Shown here: piece after piece, positions 43,701-58,700 of the stretch
How the letters are laid out: each line of letters starts with the position of its first letter
How positions within the stretch are numbered: the stretch's first letter is position 1
Origin: Blastomussa wellsi
Taxonomy: Eukaryota > Cnidaria > Anthozoa > Scleractinia > Plerogyridae
Direction: 5' to 3'
Assembly (NCBI GenBank): GCA_947652115.1
Contig: OX393572.1
Coordinates: 12,689,276-12,753,275, forward strand
Length of the DNA: 64,000 nt
Notes under the pieces: model-generated
The model's input: the letters and a program-made list of their open reading frames with translations, nothing else
Told to the model about the DNA's origin: nothing
Databases searched by the model: none
Program-made: the position numbers and the translations under genes

Positions 43701-46700
43701 GCAATCTATAATGCGACTGGCTGGATTGAGTCGCACGCGAGGAAAATGGTATGATATTATGATAAAATATCACAGTAAGTATAGGGTCCGAAATTAACTT
43801 TTGGCCTTGGCACCAGTTGTCGAGATTCAGCCAAGCCATAAAAAACGGAGTTCCTACTGATTTTTTTCTGGTTTTTTTATTTCACTGACCCAAAATAAAT
43901 CAGCAAGATAAAGAGTCAGTTGTTGGCAAGGGGATGAAAATTTTATACCAGTGTAATCGCTTTGACCGAAAATCAAAGTTAACGTAAACCTGACTGTGGG
44001 TATCATGCTATCATGGTAAAGTAGTTCCGGAACAGTACGTCGCCCCCGGAGGCGACCAGATGTAAAATTCTGGTCACCAGTGCAATATTTAAAGAAGGCG
44101 CAATTTCCACAATAATGAGCTAACACAAAACCGAAAATAAGTAAGGTGCATTTCCGGAAAAGTTCTACTAAAACTGGACTTTAGCTACTCCGTATCCACT
44201 CTGCGATCATTACAGTATTCAAAACTATACAACTTTCTTAAATTTCAACTCGTAAATGCCTTTTTCTATTCTCGTCTCTTTATCTCACCTGGTCTAAAAT
44301 GGTCTTCGCCAATCTCTTGACACGATTCATCTCCTTCGTTTTGAGCTCTACTATTCTTTGCAAGCGTGAAATTTCAGCTCTGCAATGCAAATTCAGCCGA
44401 AAACAATGTTAGCATTAGGGACTGGTCATAAAGTACAGGAGGGGGTGGGCCGGAAAAATTGATTTTCTAGTAGACAAAGTTTTAGTGACCCACCCTTCCT
44501 AGTTAACACAAAAAATGTAGCCCACCCTTTTAATCCTAACATAAAAATAACTGACCCACCCCCCCTCTTTCCAGGGGCATCTTAAGCTACTAAACAATAG
44601 ATAAAATACCATTAACCTTGATTTTTGTGGCATCAATTGGAGTCTCCATAGAAATGACGGGTCATATATGTGGTACATGGTCTTCCAGTTCTGGAGTTAC
44701 GAGGCTGTAATATCTCGTCATTATCTGAGTCACTTCCATCGTCGTCACTGGGCTCACCAACCTCAACTAAAATTACATCATCCTCATCATCAGAAACATC
44801 ACTGTCCATTGATTCAGCAGGATCACCATCATCTTTAGCTTCGTTATCTTCATCGTGAATTCCACTTTGTTGTATCTTGTGGTATTCTGAATTTGCTAAC
44901 CATGCATTGATTGTATTTACTTTTTCCGCTTTTTTCATCTTGCCATGGGCCAGATGATGCCTATCAAGGAACAAATTAAGAGCAGGAACAGTTTGTTTTG
45001 CTAGTGTTCCCTTGTGGAACATCTCTACCCAGTCAAAGTCATCATAGGTTCTCATGACTTCCTCTTGTTTTTTTCGCTTTCTTTCTTCAGACCTCTTTTC
45101 TTTTTTCAATCGTATGTATTCAAGATGTTCCAGGTACTTTCTTGTTAGACTTTCCTCCACAGCAAATCTTTTTGAAAAAATTCCAATAGACTCTGCGTCA
45201 TCCAATGCAAGTGTCCCATCTTCAAATTTCTTTTTAATTTGCGCTCTTGGCTGATAATCATCTATATCCCTTTGAGAACCACTTGAAGTAACAGTAGGGG
45301 TCTTGTCAAAGGGCAAGTAACACAATTCTGGTAGAGCTCTCTGATCTGGCATTGGCCTTGGAACTCTTTCCAAGCCTGGGGCTGAACAGGGAAATTTAGC
45401 ACAAAACTCACATAGGGTTTTGTTTGTGTTCTGGCAGTCACCTTTTAGATATTCCAAGTAGAGCTCTCCCACCTGTACATGTTCTTCCATAAACGTATTT
45501 ATTTTCTTAAAGTATGCAGATCCTGGTATGTCTTTCTTCTTTGAATCTGGTGCCGAAAAAAACTGGCGTAGTTGTTCTGTGTTGAAGAAAAACTGTGCAT
45601 TCTTGTGTGGGGTCAGAAATGATTGCATGTAATCTCCAGCTGGACCTGGCTCGTGATTGATTCTTTCAGCCATATTCCGGGCAACGGTCCACGCATTTTG
45701 TTCTATTGCCAGCTCCTCGCGTTTCTTGATATCATCAAGTGAGAGTGCTGCAATTTCATCTTGAGTCAGTCCATCAAGTGCGTCATGGAACTTCCATTGC
45801 ATGGCCCCACCATCAACCAGTGCTTCACCAATACATGCATTTCATCTCTCTGCCTCATTCTGGCCACTGTCATCTCTAGCTCTGTGAATTCTATTCACAC
45901 GATCAGAATTCAGGATTCTAGCCATCTCGACATCTCTGTATCTCACTTCTACATTACTGCTTCCCACACCAGGCCCTGCATCTGTATTCTTAAGGATGTC
46001 AGTCTTGACTGGTGGCAACTTCAACTCGCTGATGCATTCTAGGACCTGGTCCACCTTTCTTTGGAGAGCACCGTATACTTCCCATAACTGTTCTCCGGTG
46101 ACTGTGATGTCGGTAAAATCTTGCTCCAAATGGTCTATTATTGATTCACTTGCAGGATGATGCAAGTGCGTTTACAAAAGCTGGCAAACTTAAAACTGGC
46201 CAAGAATGTTCCCATAAATTTAATGAGAAATGTTTTGGGGTTCTCACAAGCCTCAAAACAAAAATACTGGAAAGCTTAAAAAAAATGCAAACCCTTGAAG
46301 AGAAAAACAAGAGGATGTACCCAGTGGCCAAAGGAGGATCTGCATCCAAAAAAAGAAGGCAAAAAGAAAATAGATCCAAATCAAAAAAGCGCCGAATTGA
46401 GCGTAAAGAGAAAAGTTGTCAAAGAGTTTTTTCTCTAGCTGTTGCAAGTTCATGTTCATATGGAGATAAAATAGTTGAATCTCATCTCCTAAATAAAGAT
46501 GCCATATCAAAAATGGGGAAAAGGGATGTCAAATGGTTGAAATTACTATTTGCAAAAAAGATGTTCACAAAAGAAGCTATTCAAATTTGTAACAGTTTAA
46601 ACCCTAATTTAGAAACAGGCAGTGACACAGATACTGAGGATGACTTCACTGAAGATGATGTCAGTAGGTGTAATAATGAGCAGTTTTATTCCAAGTCATT

Positions 46701-49700
46701 TATCACGCTATATTATTGCCATTTAAGTGTTAAATTGTGTATTTGTACATATTTGCAGCTAATAAAATTGAAGCATAATTGTTCATAACCCACCCCCAAT
46801 GTATTGCATGATGTTTCTTGACCCACCCCTTTTTACGTGCACAAAAATGATGGCCCACCCCCCCTTTTTTTCCGGCCCACCCCCTCCTGTACTTTATGAC
46901 CAGTCCCTTATACAGGTGTAAGATAGGGGTTTTCTTCTACGCACTTACATTTATGATATAAAGGCATGCAGAATTGAAAATGGACATGGAAAATTTCGGT
47001 CAGTGTTTAGTCGATTATTGAGAGCTTTCTCACCTGCAGTTTCGAGTTTCATCCTCAGATTTCTGTACCAGGCTTCCGCGTTCAGTTTCAAATTCGCGCA
47101 CCACGTGACTCAGGGACTTTTCTAATGTCTTGACCTTTTCTTGGAGCTACAGTGACAACAAAACCGAATGAGTCACATGTTTTTACAAAGAAAGATAACA
47201 CATATATCAGGCCGGTCGGAAGTCGAACAATAGCCGACAAAACTTTGAGGGTTTTCCAATACTCACCACTTCATACGATAGATCTTAAAGGAGCTACATC
47301 ACCATTCGTGCACTTTGAAAAATTTGGCCTAAATTTAGCCAAAATTTTTCAAAATCGTCATTTCCAATCCGCTTCAATCTTCTCCATCCCCAGCCATCCT
47401 TGTTCCTTTTTGTTTTAGTATCACTCCTTTGGTGTTTTTCTTCCTTAGCAAACTATTATTTTTTGGTTTCCTAAATTTTATGGGTAATTTAGGTTGTCGA
47501 AGTAATAACTCAAAATATCGTGACATCAACAAACATTCACAGCCCTGATGTCATGCTTGGGTTTTCTCGCTGGGATTTGTCCTTTAAATGCAAGGCTATT
47601 ACTCTTGCCATTTATTTCACTGTACAAGTTGAAAGAACTGTGGTTGGACAGGATGCCCGGACAGCATTTTTTGGCCTTGCAATGCACATGCCAATGTTTT
47701 GTGTTTACAACGCGTTATCGAGCAGTATGAGTATTAAAGCCAAACACTGAAGCTTACAGAAACTCATTGTTTATTGTAGAACCATTAAGGAATGGAACTC
47801 ATTGCCAAGCAATATTATAAAACTAAAACTCCATTATTTAAGCAAGCACTTGTGAACATGTAGTTCACATTAATCCAATTTTAACTAGTATATTTTTACA
47901 TGTAATATTAATTGTATTTTTTATTTATTTTATAATATGTATATATTTTATATTTGTTAGGTTATTATTATTATTATTTATTATTTATTTTTCCCCTCCC
48001 CTTTCCTGCTGTGATGGGTATCCCCCTCTACAGTAGTATGTAGATGACGTCCGACTTCACTATCGTTTTGTCCGACCGAAATGGTGACACATGTTCTATA
48101 ACGGGAAAAATTGTTTGCAGTCCTAAATATTCCTAGTGGCAAGCAGAATCAACACAAACAAAGAAATAATTCACAAATCTCATAGATTAGGGTTCCAAAA
48201 AGTACTCAGACATCGGGAAGAGACCAGTCCCTGGGCCAGGAGAAACCAATTTGAGAAAGGTACTTCTTTGACTCTATTAAGGACGTTCACGCATAAAATT
48301 TCTACCATTGAATTGTTTCTGAAACTCTCACCACTGAAAGATAATGAGTAACTGATGTCAGAAATGTAAAAAAAAATTGGGAGTCACCAACTTCGTTTTG
48401 GAGATAACATGCCCAGAAGAACACCCTAAATCTTAAAACTCGCGCTTCGTTAGCGGATACGGCTACAGTGTCTGTAAGCACAAATATATTGCAAATAAAT
48501 CTTTGAAATGAACGTATCTCTGTCAAATGTTGTTTAAATGGACCCATAAAGTGAATTTATTTAATTGGTGTGGTTCCTTGAAGTAAAAATTCGCATTTAA
48601 CGACCAAGTTTCCACTCGCCTAACAGCCGCAAGATGGCAGGATTCGATGTCCTCTGGACAGAAAACTTCAAAAATGTTAAACTTCCCACATTGAATTTTT
48701 TGTTCATTTTTTGACAATTTTCTGAAAATCAATTCATGGAAAAAAAAGTAGGGGTCAACGACCATTTAAGAGAGTAAACTACCAGCAAAGTGTTTTTCCT
48801 CAGCGCGCGCACTCGATGGATGACGTGGCGTGACGAATTCCGTGCGCAGTAACGATGCGCACAAACAATTAGTGCGAACGTCCTTTCATTTCGAAAACAA
48901 AGAAATTCGAAGGAGGGGAGGGGGGGGGGGGTTAAAAAGAAGACAAAAACTACACACCTCTGCAATTAGCTTTTTCTGGTGTTTACTCTCCACAATCTTC
49001 TCTTGAACAATCATGCCGTTCAGTTCCTATCGTAGAAGAAGACAAACCATGATACTTGATCGTGTAAATGTTTGCCGCCCTTTTCACCGGTAACATGTTT
49101 CCTCGCCCTTTTCACCGGCTGCGCGTCTTCTCGCTCTTAACTTCACCAGTTGAATAATTTCCTTTCAACTTGGCCGTCACAATTATGATTAGCTCATTAA
49201 AAAATGTAAATGCTGTTTGTAGCGGCCAATGCACTCAGCTATACCAAGCTAGTTCTCAAGAATGCCACTCAAACTGAAGCGAAACAAATAATATTATTTC
49301 AAAAGCTTAAAACTCTCCACTGGCAGTTGGCAGGCCAGTTAGCTATTTACAAGCATGACAGAGGAGTTGAAGGGTCTGCCATAAAACACCTCCTGTTGGT
49401 GGTCAGTGCAGGACTTGGACCCGGGACCTCCGGATTTCACGTCCGGTGCCGAAACCACTCTGCCAAGCTACCTCCAGTGTTCGTCAAAAGGAAAGAAAGC
49501 GTTTGGGCTTATAACTACGTACTGTTTCAAACACGCACCTTCTCGGACAACAGATTAGTAGTCTTTGCATGCATAACTTCTTTATCCTATGAGAAAAAAT
49601 GCAGACAAAAATCGTAAGTACAATAAACCACTCTTGAAAGAAGAAAACAAAATATGTGGTAAAATAAAAACAAACCAAACTGAATTTCATTGTTTTTTGG

Positions 49701-52700
49701 CAATGATAGGGCATCCTTTTTTGCTTCCCTATTGTCTCTGCCAATTATAATGTGCACTGTATAGATGTGGCCAGAAGTTGACGTTTGACGCTTTCTCATG
49801 AAAGCACAACCTTGTTGTAAAGTTGCAAGGGGTGTTTTTAACAACTTCACAAAGCCACAAGCAGCAAGCGACAGTTACAAGATGTCTTCATGACAACAAC
49901 TTTACGAAACCAACATTTTAGGAGAAATAACGTTATAAATTCAATGGGCTTTTCAAAAATATATCTGCCTCTTTATGGCTAAAAAGGCAGGAGCATTATT
50001 CATTGAAGCTTACTGCGCCACAATCATACTGTACATGTAAGTGACTTTCTTGTACTATTTTACAACTAGTGAGATGATCTCAGATAGTGCAGACTGTTAT
50101 CTACAACTTAACATGCCGTGGCAAACGACGACACATTCTTGCTCCTTTTGAGCAAACTGGGAATCAATTTTGCAATCAAAAGGTGTTTCGGTTGCGCAGA
50201 CGGGCAGACAGGGAAACATTTCTGTCTGTAACGTTTCTTAATTTGCCACGGCCTTTAGGATGGTCATCTTTTTCACTTGACTTTCTTAAATATTTTTTTT
50301 AATGCCCAATACACAACGTTGATTTCCAAGTGTAATATGTTTTGTTTAGGGTAGAGACTAGATGGCTTTTCATGATCTAAGCAGTGTATGTATGTGCACT
50401 CGTCTTTCATTCCGGGCACAAAAACGTAAAGACGCCACTTTCTCAACAACACAATTTCAAGTATATTTATCTTACTCCTGATAACTACAGTGGCGTCTTC
50501 CACGGCAAGATAAAAATCGTTTCTCAGAAGATTTAGTCAAGGCAGCTTTTTAATTTTAACCTTGGTTTTGACGTCAATCTTAGTTTAATTGCAACAAGGC
50601 ATTCACGCGGCAAACCATTCTCGTTCCCAGAGCCCTCGTTTCTTTGGGTCACGTGGTTAAAAGAAAACACGTGGCCCTGGGGAGGAGGATGGCAGCAAAC
50701 GTGATTGTCAACGCTTGCAACGTGACACTTTTGTTTGTTTCTTGAAAACGTTTGTAACTTGATACTTTTGTCTTTCTCTCGCAAACGTATGTAACATGAT
50801 ACTTTTGATTCTCGAAAACATATTAAAAGATGTGTTTCTCTTTTTCAAGGCCGGAAATAACTGGTAGAACGTTAAATATCTGATGTAAAAATTGAAAGAG
50901 AAAAAATTCCGTTTCATTCAAAAAGCAATTTTTCATTGAAGTGATGAACAAGAACTAATTTAATTATCGAATAGTCACGGAATAGTACATTCTTTTTCCG
51001 TTGCCGCCATTCTGTTAAACCACTTAAAATTTTCTTTATATACAAGGATATTGATTTATCTAGGCAGCGTTTTAACGAATAGTATTGAAGGTAAACAGCT
51101 TTTCTTGACCGAGAGTTTCCAGCACCGGTGAAAACTAAATACCTCAAACAATAATTAAATTTATTTGCGGTTTTCGGAAGGCGCCACGGAGTCTAACGCA
51201 ATATTTGGGAACTTTTCTTGCTTCAAACTTGAAACAGGGTGTCAGTAAAACGCGGGACCGGGGCCGGGGCCGGGGCCGGGGTCGGGGTCTCTTTTTTTAA
51301 ATAATTTTTTTTTTAATTTTCCTTTTTGCTATTTTCTTCCTTTTCTCCTTTTTTGTTTTTGGATAATAATGGTAATAATGATAGTAACAGCAAATATCAG
51401 CGTATCGGAGCAAATCGTGAATTACAAGCTGAGCATCATGGGTTGTTTTTCAACCTTTTTTCCCGCCAAATGGACACGTGATGAACTATCACTTTTCACA
51501 CGATGGAAATCATGGAAGGTGATGCGGGTTTTCATGGTAAGTTCCTGCTCATTTTAGCTCACGAATTTGTTAGTTCAAGGAAATATAATGGCAGCAGCTT
51601 GTATATTTTCCTTCCTTTCGTTTCTTGGAAGAGTATAAGATAAGATAGTCAATTCACGGAATCAATAGCCTCTAGAATTGCACTTAATTTAAGCTTAACT
51701 CAGTTGAATCGAGTGTTTTCCATCACCGATGACCTATGTAATAAGCTTTTGGGGCTAATAAGAACTCATCTGTATAGGCTTAAATCCTTTTCAGAGCATA
51801 GTGGATGTCTAAGAGTTAACTTATGGACTTCCATTGCAGATGTTATTTTGATATCGGATTCATCGGATGCAGAGTCGCATGGTAAGAAAATATGTAACGA
51901 CTATAATAAGCTAATTTCATGTCTGATCTTACTTAGCTCTCCTATTAACCGAAAAATTCTACTTCAGAAATCGTATTAGATAATTATTGTCGATGTTGAG
52001 CTGCAAACATCGACCTGGAGCATTTAGTTGCATCACAATGATAAGAAATGTTATGAATTCGGTTCCAAAGGTGTTGAAATCGGTAATTTCCTATATTTTC
52101 GCCAGGAATTTGGCGGCAATTGTTTACGAGTGTGGCATGCATTTCTCATGGCTAGTTAATACCATGGCTAGTTAATACCATTATTATCCAAAAACAAAAA
52201 AGGAGAAAAGGAAGAAAATAGCAAAAAGGAAAATTAAAAAAAAAAAATTATTTAAAAAAAGAGACCCCGACCCCGACCCCGACCCCGGCCCCGCGTTTTA
52301 CTGACACCCCTTGAAACAAGTCTTATCCAAACATCAATGTTTTGACTCTTCTTTTTCAGTGAACTAGCCATTCATACAAAAGATTAAACCCTGGCAGAGA
52401 CTTAGCGGTAACGCAAGTTCTGGAGGCGCTTGGCAGTGTGCAACATTACCTTCAAATTTAGCAAGTTTACAGTACTCTGACAAAGTCGGGAAAAAACTTG
52501 AACAACGTTTGCACGTGTGTCCATTAAAAGAAGAAATAGACAAGACGCTGGAGAGAAACAATAAGCTTCTCTTTATTTGAACCCTGAAAAACACATTACT
52601 TTCAAAACTGCAGAAGAACTCTCAAATACACAGGCTTGGGTTATTCCACACAAAAGATACGCAACTACAATACTGAACATGATAAAAGTGTCGATACCCA

Positions 52701-55700
52701 AAATAAGTCAAAATATTCCCCCTACCCGACTAAAATCAGAGAGCATTAAAACGAACGTGCCTTACACGTTGTGTTCTACAAAAAGGAAGAGTACAAGACG
52801 TTCTAGTGTGATTCCGTATTTGCGTGCTTTAACTTCCACCTTGTAGTGTGCCATTCTCGTCCCCAGAGGCCGCGATTCGTTTGGTCAGCACCAAGGACTC
52901 GAGACCACTGGCCGCAACCAAATTGTGAGCATGCGTAGAGAACTCGTTTTGTAGCTTTCAGCCAATCAGATTTGTCAGATTTGATTTTGTGCATGCGCAG
53001 AGTGACGGGAAGTCCGAGAAACCCGGACTTCCGGTGTTGGACCTTCCCAGAGGTCGCGATTCTTGGTGCTGACCAAAAGGATCGCGGCCTCTGGGGACGA
53101 GAATGGCAGTGTGCAGTAAAGTAACACAAACTAATCTAACTAGGGGCGGGGGAGTTTCATAACAGCGATTACAAACCTTTTTCAATTCTTGTCCCTCTTT
53201 CACGTGAAAATCAAGCGCAGCATTTAATCTGACATTCTCTTTGTAAACGGATCGTGTTGTTTCATCCAGATTACTAACAAAATGAAGATGAAAAGGCATG
53301 AAACTACATGTACCAGTCAGTTGGAATTGTACAGTTTGAAAAAACAATAAATCTAATATGCATTGCTTCATGACTTGAGTAGGACTCTTGCCAAGAGTCC
53401 TACGCAAGCAAGCCTAGTGGCCCATCAGGCCAAAGGTTTCCTTAGCATGACATAACCCAGAAAGCGTCCCCAGATGCAGGGCTGCAAGTCGGAAATCGGA
53501 CAACCACAGACCAAAATTTGCCAATGTCCAAAGAAATCCCACCTGTGATTGGACAACGCTGTTTTAGCAAGACGTACTGTGCAGGGGGGAGGAGGGGGGA
53601 GTGCAGAGGGGTGTGCACCCCTCTCTGGGATGACTTGCGGCTTTCTAATACAACTAGTGTTGTGCTACATCACCAGTTATGTCATTCCTTAGTGGTGCAC
53701 CCTCCTAAGAAAAATCCTAGATCTGTCCCTGCTCTAAAGCCCCGATCAAACGGTCATGACAGTTGATGATAGTCGATGATAGCTCCAGCTATCATCTCCG
53801 TTTGAGCACGAACTATCATTCGCTTTGAACTTGCGCATGATAGTTGATGATAGTTCGGGAAGTAAAAACTATCATCGACTATCATGCGCCGTTTTATCGG
53901 GGCTTAATATAGGGACATAGGCAGGACGGACATAGCCAGGGGCGGGTCCTGAGGGCCCCACCAATGGCTATGCCCCCATAATATGGCATCCCACCTCATT
54001 ACAGTTTTATCTGATCCGAATGCTGACTTAATCAGACAGATGTAATCTTGAACAAAAAAATTATATTTGCAGCGCTGCATGGATGGTAGTCATCGCAGGA
54101 TGACCCCTTTACATTATACACATGGGGGAAAAAAGACAACATGAGGGTATAAATCAAACCACTCGATCAATGCAATGCACTATCAATTATGCCAGAGTGG
54201 AGGGGGGGGAGGATACCCCCATATCTACAGTATATACATGTCTACAGGTATGTACCATGGGATAGCTAGGGTATGCTTTTTTGAGGTTCTCGATCCTCAA
54301 CTAGGGTATCATTTTTGCCCCTTTTGGTATTGTTCCTGGTGTGATCTTTAGAAAGGGTGTCGAAATTGCATTGTCTAAAATTGCATTATGTAAACGGCAA
54401 GTGAAATGAAGAAGAAACGGTCTATTTAAACTGAACAATCTGTTAAGAGTATTAAGGTTGGCCCTTTCATACCTTTCTCAGGAATAGGGTGTCATTTTTC
54501 AAGTTTGAGCCTTAAAAAGGTATCAAATTTAGTTTTCTTTATCCTTAAATAAGGTCAGGGTTTAACAACCTTCGCAGCACACAGCTATCTGAGATTTTAG
54601 GCAGTACTCCCCCCAGCATTATGCCACCGTACCTCCCACCAAGACTTAGAGTACTAAGTAAAAATTGTTTGACAAGCTTTCCACATTTTGATTTTACTTT
54701 TAATTAATAAATACAAAATGTAGAAGTACCTGATTGCCTCCGAGTGTGCTCTCTCTGCAAGTTCTGCAATTTTTTTGCTTGCTTCTTGCTGAAGTCGAAC
54801 CTTTTCTTCAAAAAACTTGTGTTCCATTTGCTGCAAGGTATCTTTGTGGTGCTTTTCAGTGGCAAACATGCTTTCCTTTATCTGTGATGGATAAAAAGGG
54901 CAAAATCATGATATCAGTGGTTCATACCCTTGTGAGCTTTTGAAATTAATTCCATGACTTACCAAGAAAATGCTTCTCTGTTTCCTTCTCAAAGTTCCTC
55001 ATCAGTTTTTAAATATCATAATTATGATTTGGAGGCACATTTTGACCTTTTTCATTGCCTAAAATCCAATCTGCCTAAGCCATTTTTTTCAATCAATATA
55101 ATTTTCCATGACTTTCTATTCAAGTTTTTATGAATATTAATTAGGCCTTTGAGAACTCTGACCAAAGATGTTGCTGTAGATAAGCCGCACACCCAATTTT
55201 TGACTAAACCTTTTGGGAAAAGGTGTGGATACATGGACATTTATGGAACTCACAATGGTGTGTGGGAACTGAACTTTAAGCCTATGTGCATAACAAACAG
55301 TCAAGCAACTTTGGAAGCATACCTCATCTAGCTCTCTTTGCATCTGTGCCCTCTTTCTTCTGAACTCCTTAACAAGTTTCAGCTCAGATTGCATCAGTTT
55401 CACCTTATGGAATTAAAAGTGGAAAATGTTACATGAGACAAGACAATGTCTATTCACACTGAAGGTAAATGGACATGATATAATTATGCATGAACAGTGG
55501 TATGTGCAGCTTAGTATGATAGGCCTGCAATGTCTGCAAAAGGGCTAGTCAGCTGCATGGCTTTCTGCACACATTGCATGCTTATAATGCATGCACATAT
55601 ACGTCACATGAATGCTAGAATGATAGGCCTGCAATGTCTGCAAAAGGGCTAGTCAGCTGCATGGCTTTCTGTACATATTGCATGGTTATAATGCATGCAC

Positions 55701-58700
55701 ATATACGTCACATCAATGCTAGAATAATAGGCCTGCAATGTCTGCAAAAGGGCTAGTCAGCTGCATGGCTTTCTGCACACATTGCATGCTTATAATGCAT
55801 GCACATAAACGTCACATCAATGCTAGAATAATAGGCCTGCAATGTCTGCAAAAGGGCTAGTCAGCTGCATGGCTTTCTGCACACATTGCATGCTTATAAT
55901 GCATGCACATATACGTCACATCAATGCTAGAATAATAGGCCTGCAATGTCTGCAAAAGGGCTAGTCAGCTGCATGGCTTTCTGCACACACTGCATGCTTA
56001 TAATGCATGCACATATACGTGACATCAATGCTAGTATGATAGGCCTGCAATGTCTGCAAAAGGGCTAGTCAGCTGCATGGCTTTCTGCACACATTGCATG
56101 CTTATAATGCATGCACATATACTTCACATTCAATGCTAGAATGATAGGCCTGCGTTGCGTGCAAAAGGCTAGAGGAACATAGCTCTCTGCACACATCCCA
56201 TGCCTATAATGCAGAAAGATAGGCCAGCAATTTGTGCAAAGGGCTACAGGAACAATTAGCTCTCTGCACTCATTGCATGCCTATAATACAGTAAGATAGG
56301 CCAGCAATGTGTGCAAAAAACAACACTAGCATAACCCTCTGCATATACTGGGTACCTATAATTATACTAGATAATAGGCATGCAATGTGTACAAGAGCTA
56401 TAAACACATTTAGCCCTCTACACAAATTTTATGCCTACAAAATGAATTATGTCTTACCTCATTAGTCTTCTCTGCAAGGGATTCTTGAAGTTGATGAATC
56501 TGCTGTGAATACTCATCCACCTAAAGTTTATTTCAAGGAAAGAAACTTGATCAATTAATGTGAAAGACAAAACAAAAAAATACATTTTTCTGGTTTCCAT
56601 GCATTTCATACATAAGGAAGAGTTATTGTAAGGTTTCATGAAAGTCAATTTTTATTTCTTTTGTAAGCCATTGCAATGGATGAATCTTCACTCAGGACAA
56701 TGTGCATGTACCTGGTCTGACACTTCTAAGCATTGGACCAGCAATGGAGCAATCTGATTGGTTGATTTTAGTCATTGGCTCTCTGACTACCTTTGTCATG
56801 TAATAACATTTCATTACTGGACATTTTTGGTGATTTTTACAAATACCACATAAATCACTTTCTCTACAGCAGAAACCAAGCTATGGACCCCAAAGTGACT
56901 GTTACAGTGGAAGTTGACTGTGCCATATTAGACTGTACTGTCATTAATTAACAATTCAATTTTCAGGTAGAATTTTGTGGTTGAATTTCACACTCACAAG
57001 AGTTTGCCTTTCCTTTCGTGCCTCCCTCTTCACTTCTTTGAGAGCTTGCTGAAGCTTGGACACCTATAATAAATTATTATAAATAAGAAAATATAATGCC
57101 TTAATGAAGCTGCAAGAATTTATCTTTTCAATAAATTGTTTGTTTCAGTGCAAAACAAAAACTTTGAAACATTATGCTGCATGTACATGTAAAACTGTCC
57201 ATTACATTTAAGTACTTTTTCATTCGTTGTTATTTTCTTTCTCTAATGTTGAAGTTTTTCCAGTGGATTTTATCAGCCACTATCCCAAAGTAAGAATTAC
57301 ACTTTTTGAATATTTTAAGTGCCAGATGAAGTAATGCCCTAAAACTCTGGGCTAGCCAATTTGGGTTGAACAGAACCTGAAGGGCAATCTTGAAAATCTG
57401 ACAGTATATTTTTTCTACTCTGATGTTAGTCTTGGTCTATCATAATTTATACAGCTTATGTCATGCTCTCCATGTACTTGTTATCTATACTGTATTAATT
57501 AATGAAATACTTCAATATACCTGTTCATCTTTTTTGCCATCTTCTTCTTTAAGGTAGGAAATGACATCCAGTGTGTCTTTTTCTGTGCTTGACATCTGCA
57601 TTTGAAGCATGTCATTTTCGTACACCAAGCGCTTGGCATTGTCTCTGTTTAGAACAGTGTTACTAGTAAGTGTACATCAAATAAATGACAGTTTCATTCA
57701 GTGGCTGTGGAGGCATGACAGCCTTGTGATTAGAGTGCTAGACTTCAAATCTAGCAGTTTAAGTTCATTAAGCCCTGGGCAGGGAACTACATTCTGTTCT
57801 GTTCATCATATCCCATATCTTCAACCAGTTATATCATTAAATGGGTATCAGGGAATTTAATGCCATGATGGACTAGCACCTTGTCCAGGGGAATTAGTAA
57901 TATGCCCTCCTCCATTAGTAACAACATGCTAAGAAAACATGCTTATTATATGCCCGTGTCTCACGTTGACTGGAAACTAGCGAATTCACAAATTTGATTG
58001 GCTAAAATCGATATTGACCGCGGTCTAGATTTTCCCATCTAGACCGGCATCTAGACCGGTTGCATTTTGGGGTCAGAAAGTTACAAACATAACAGGAACA
58101 CATTGTCTCCTTTTTGTCTAAAAATACTACCGGTAAATGGAAAATTTAAAAAGCTTGGAAAGAATAAAAAGTAAAGATACGACCAAATTTTTGCAAATTT
58201 AAGTTCAGCTCATCGCCGTTCGCAAACAAAATGTCAGCGAGAACGAAGCAGTGTCGTTAAGCGAATTTAAGTTTCCGTTTGGCCATATAATAAACATCTT
58301 ATTAACCGAGCTTAGTCAGTCTGTATGGGGGAATCTTGACCTCGGTCGTGAGTACAGACCTCACTGCGTTCGGTCTGTACTCACGACCTCGGTCAAGATT
58401 CTCCCATACAGACCTCCTGCTCGGTTAATAAGACCTTAATAATAAACTTTAGCCTGACGGATCAGTAGGTTCATACACAGACTTATCTTGCTTTTTTATT
58501 TAATTAGTTTAAATTTTTATAAGTAAATGTGTACATATTAAGTTACCTGTATTCCTGGCGAGACTTTTCCACAGCATCCAATTTGGTTTCCCATAACTTT
58601 GCATTAGCAATGGCATCTTTGAGAACTGATTCCTTCTTCCCCTTCTTACTTTCCTTTTTACCTTTCTTCCTGTTACATGCAAGTTGAAACAAAAAATTGA

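Larger units (their letters stand above)
44418..46907. mobile_element. 2.49-kb DNA transposon with 41-bp TIRs and TTA target duplication
   Basis: The ends are identical inverted repeats for 41 bp, starting GGGACTGGTCATAAAGTACA. The flanks carry TTA (44415-44417 and 46908-46910). Several CCACCC-type motifs lie just inside both ends, probable transposase-binding sites. It holds two divergent open regions, on the minus strand (44633-46165) and the plus strand (46156-46788). A 3-bp TTA/TAA duplication is typical of PIF/Harbinger-like elements, but I recognise no DDE transposase in the encoded proteins. It lies in BBOF1 intron 10. Confidence 0.85.
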
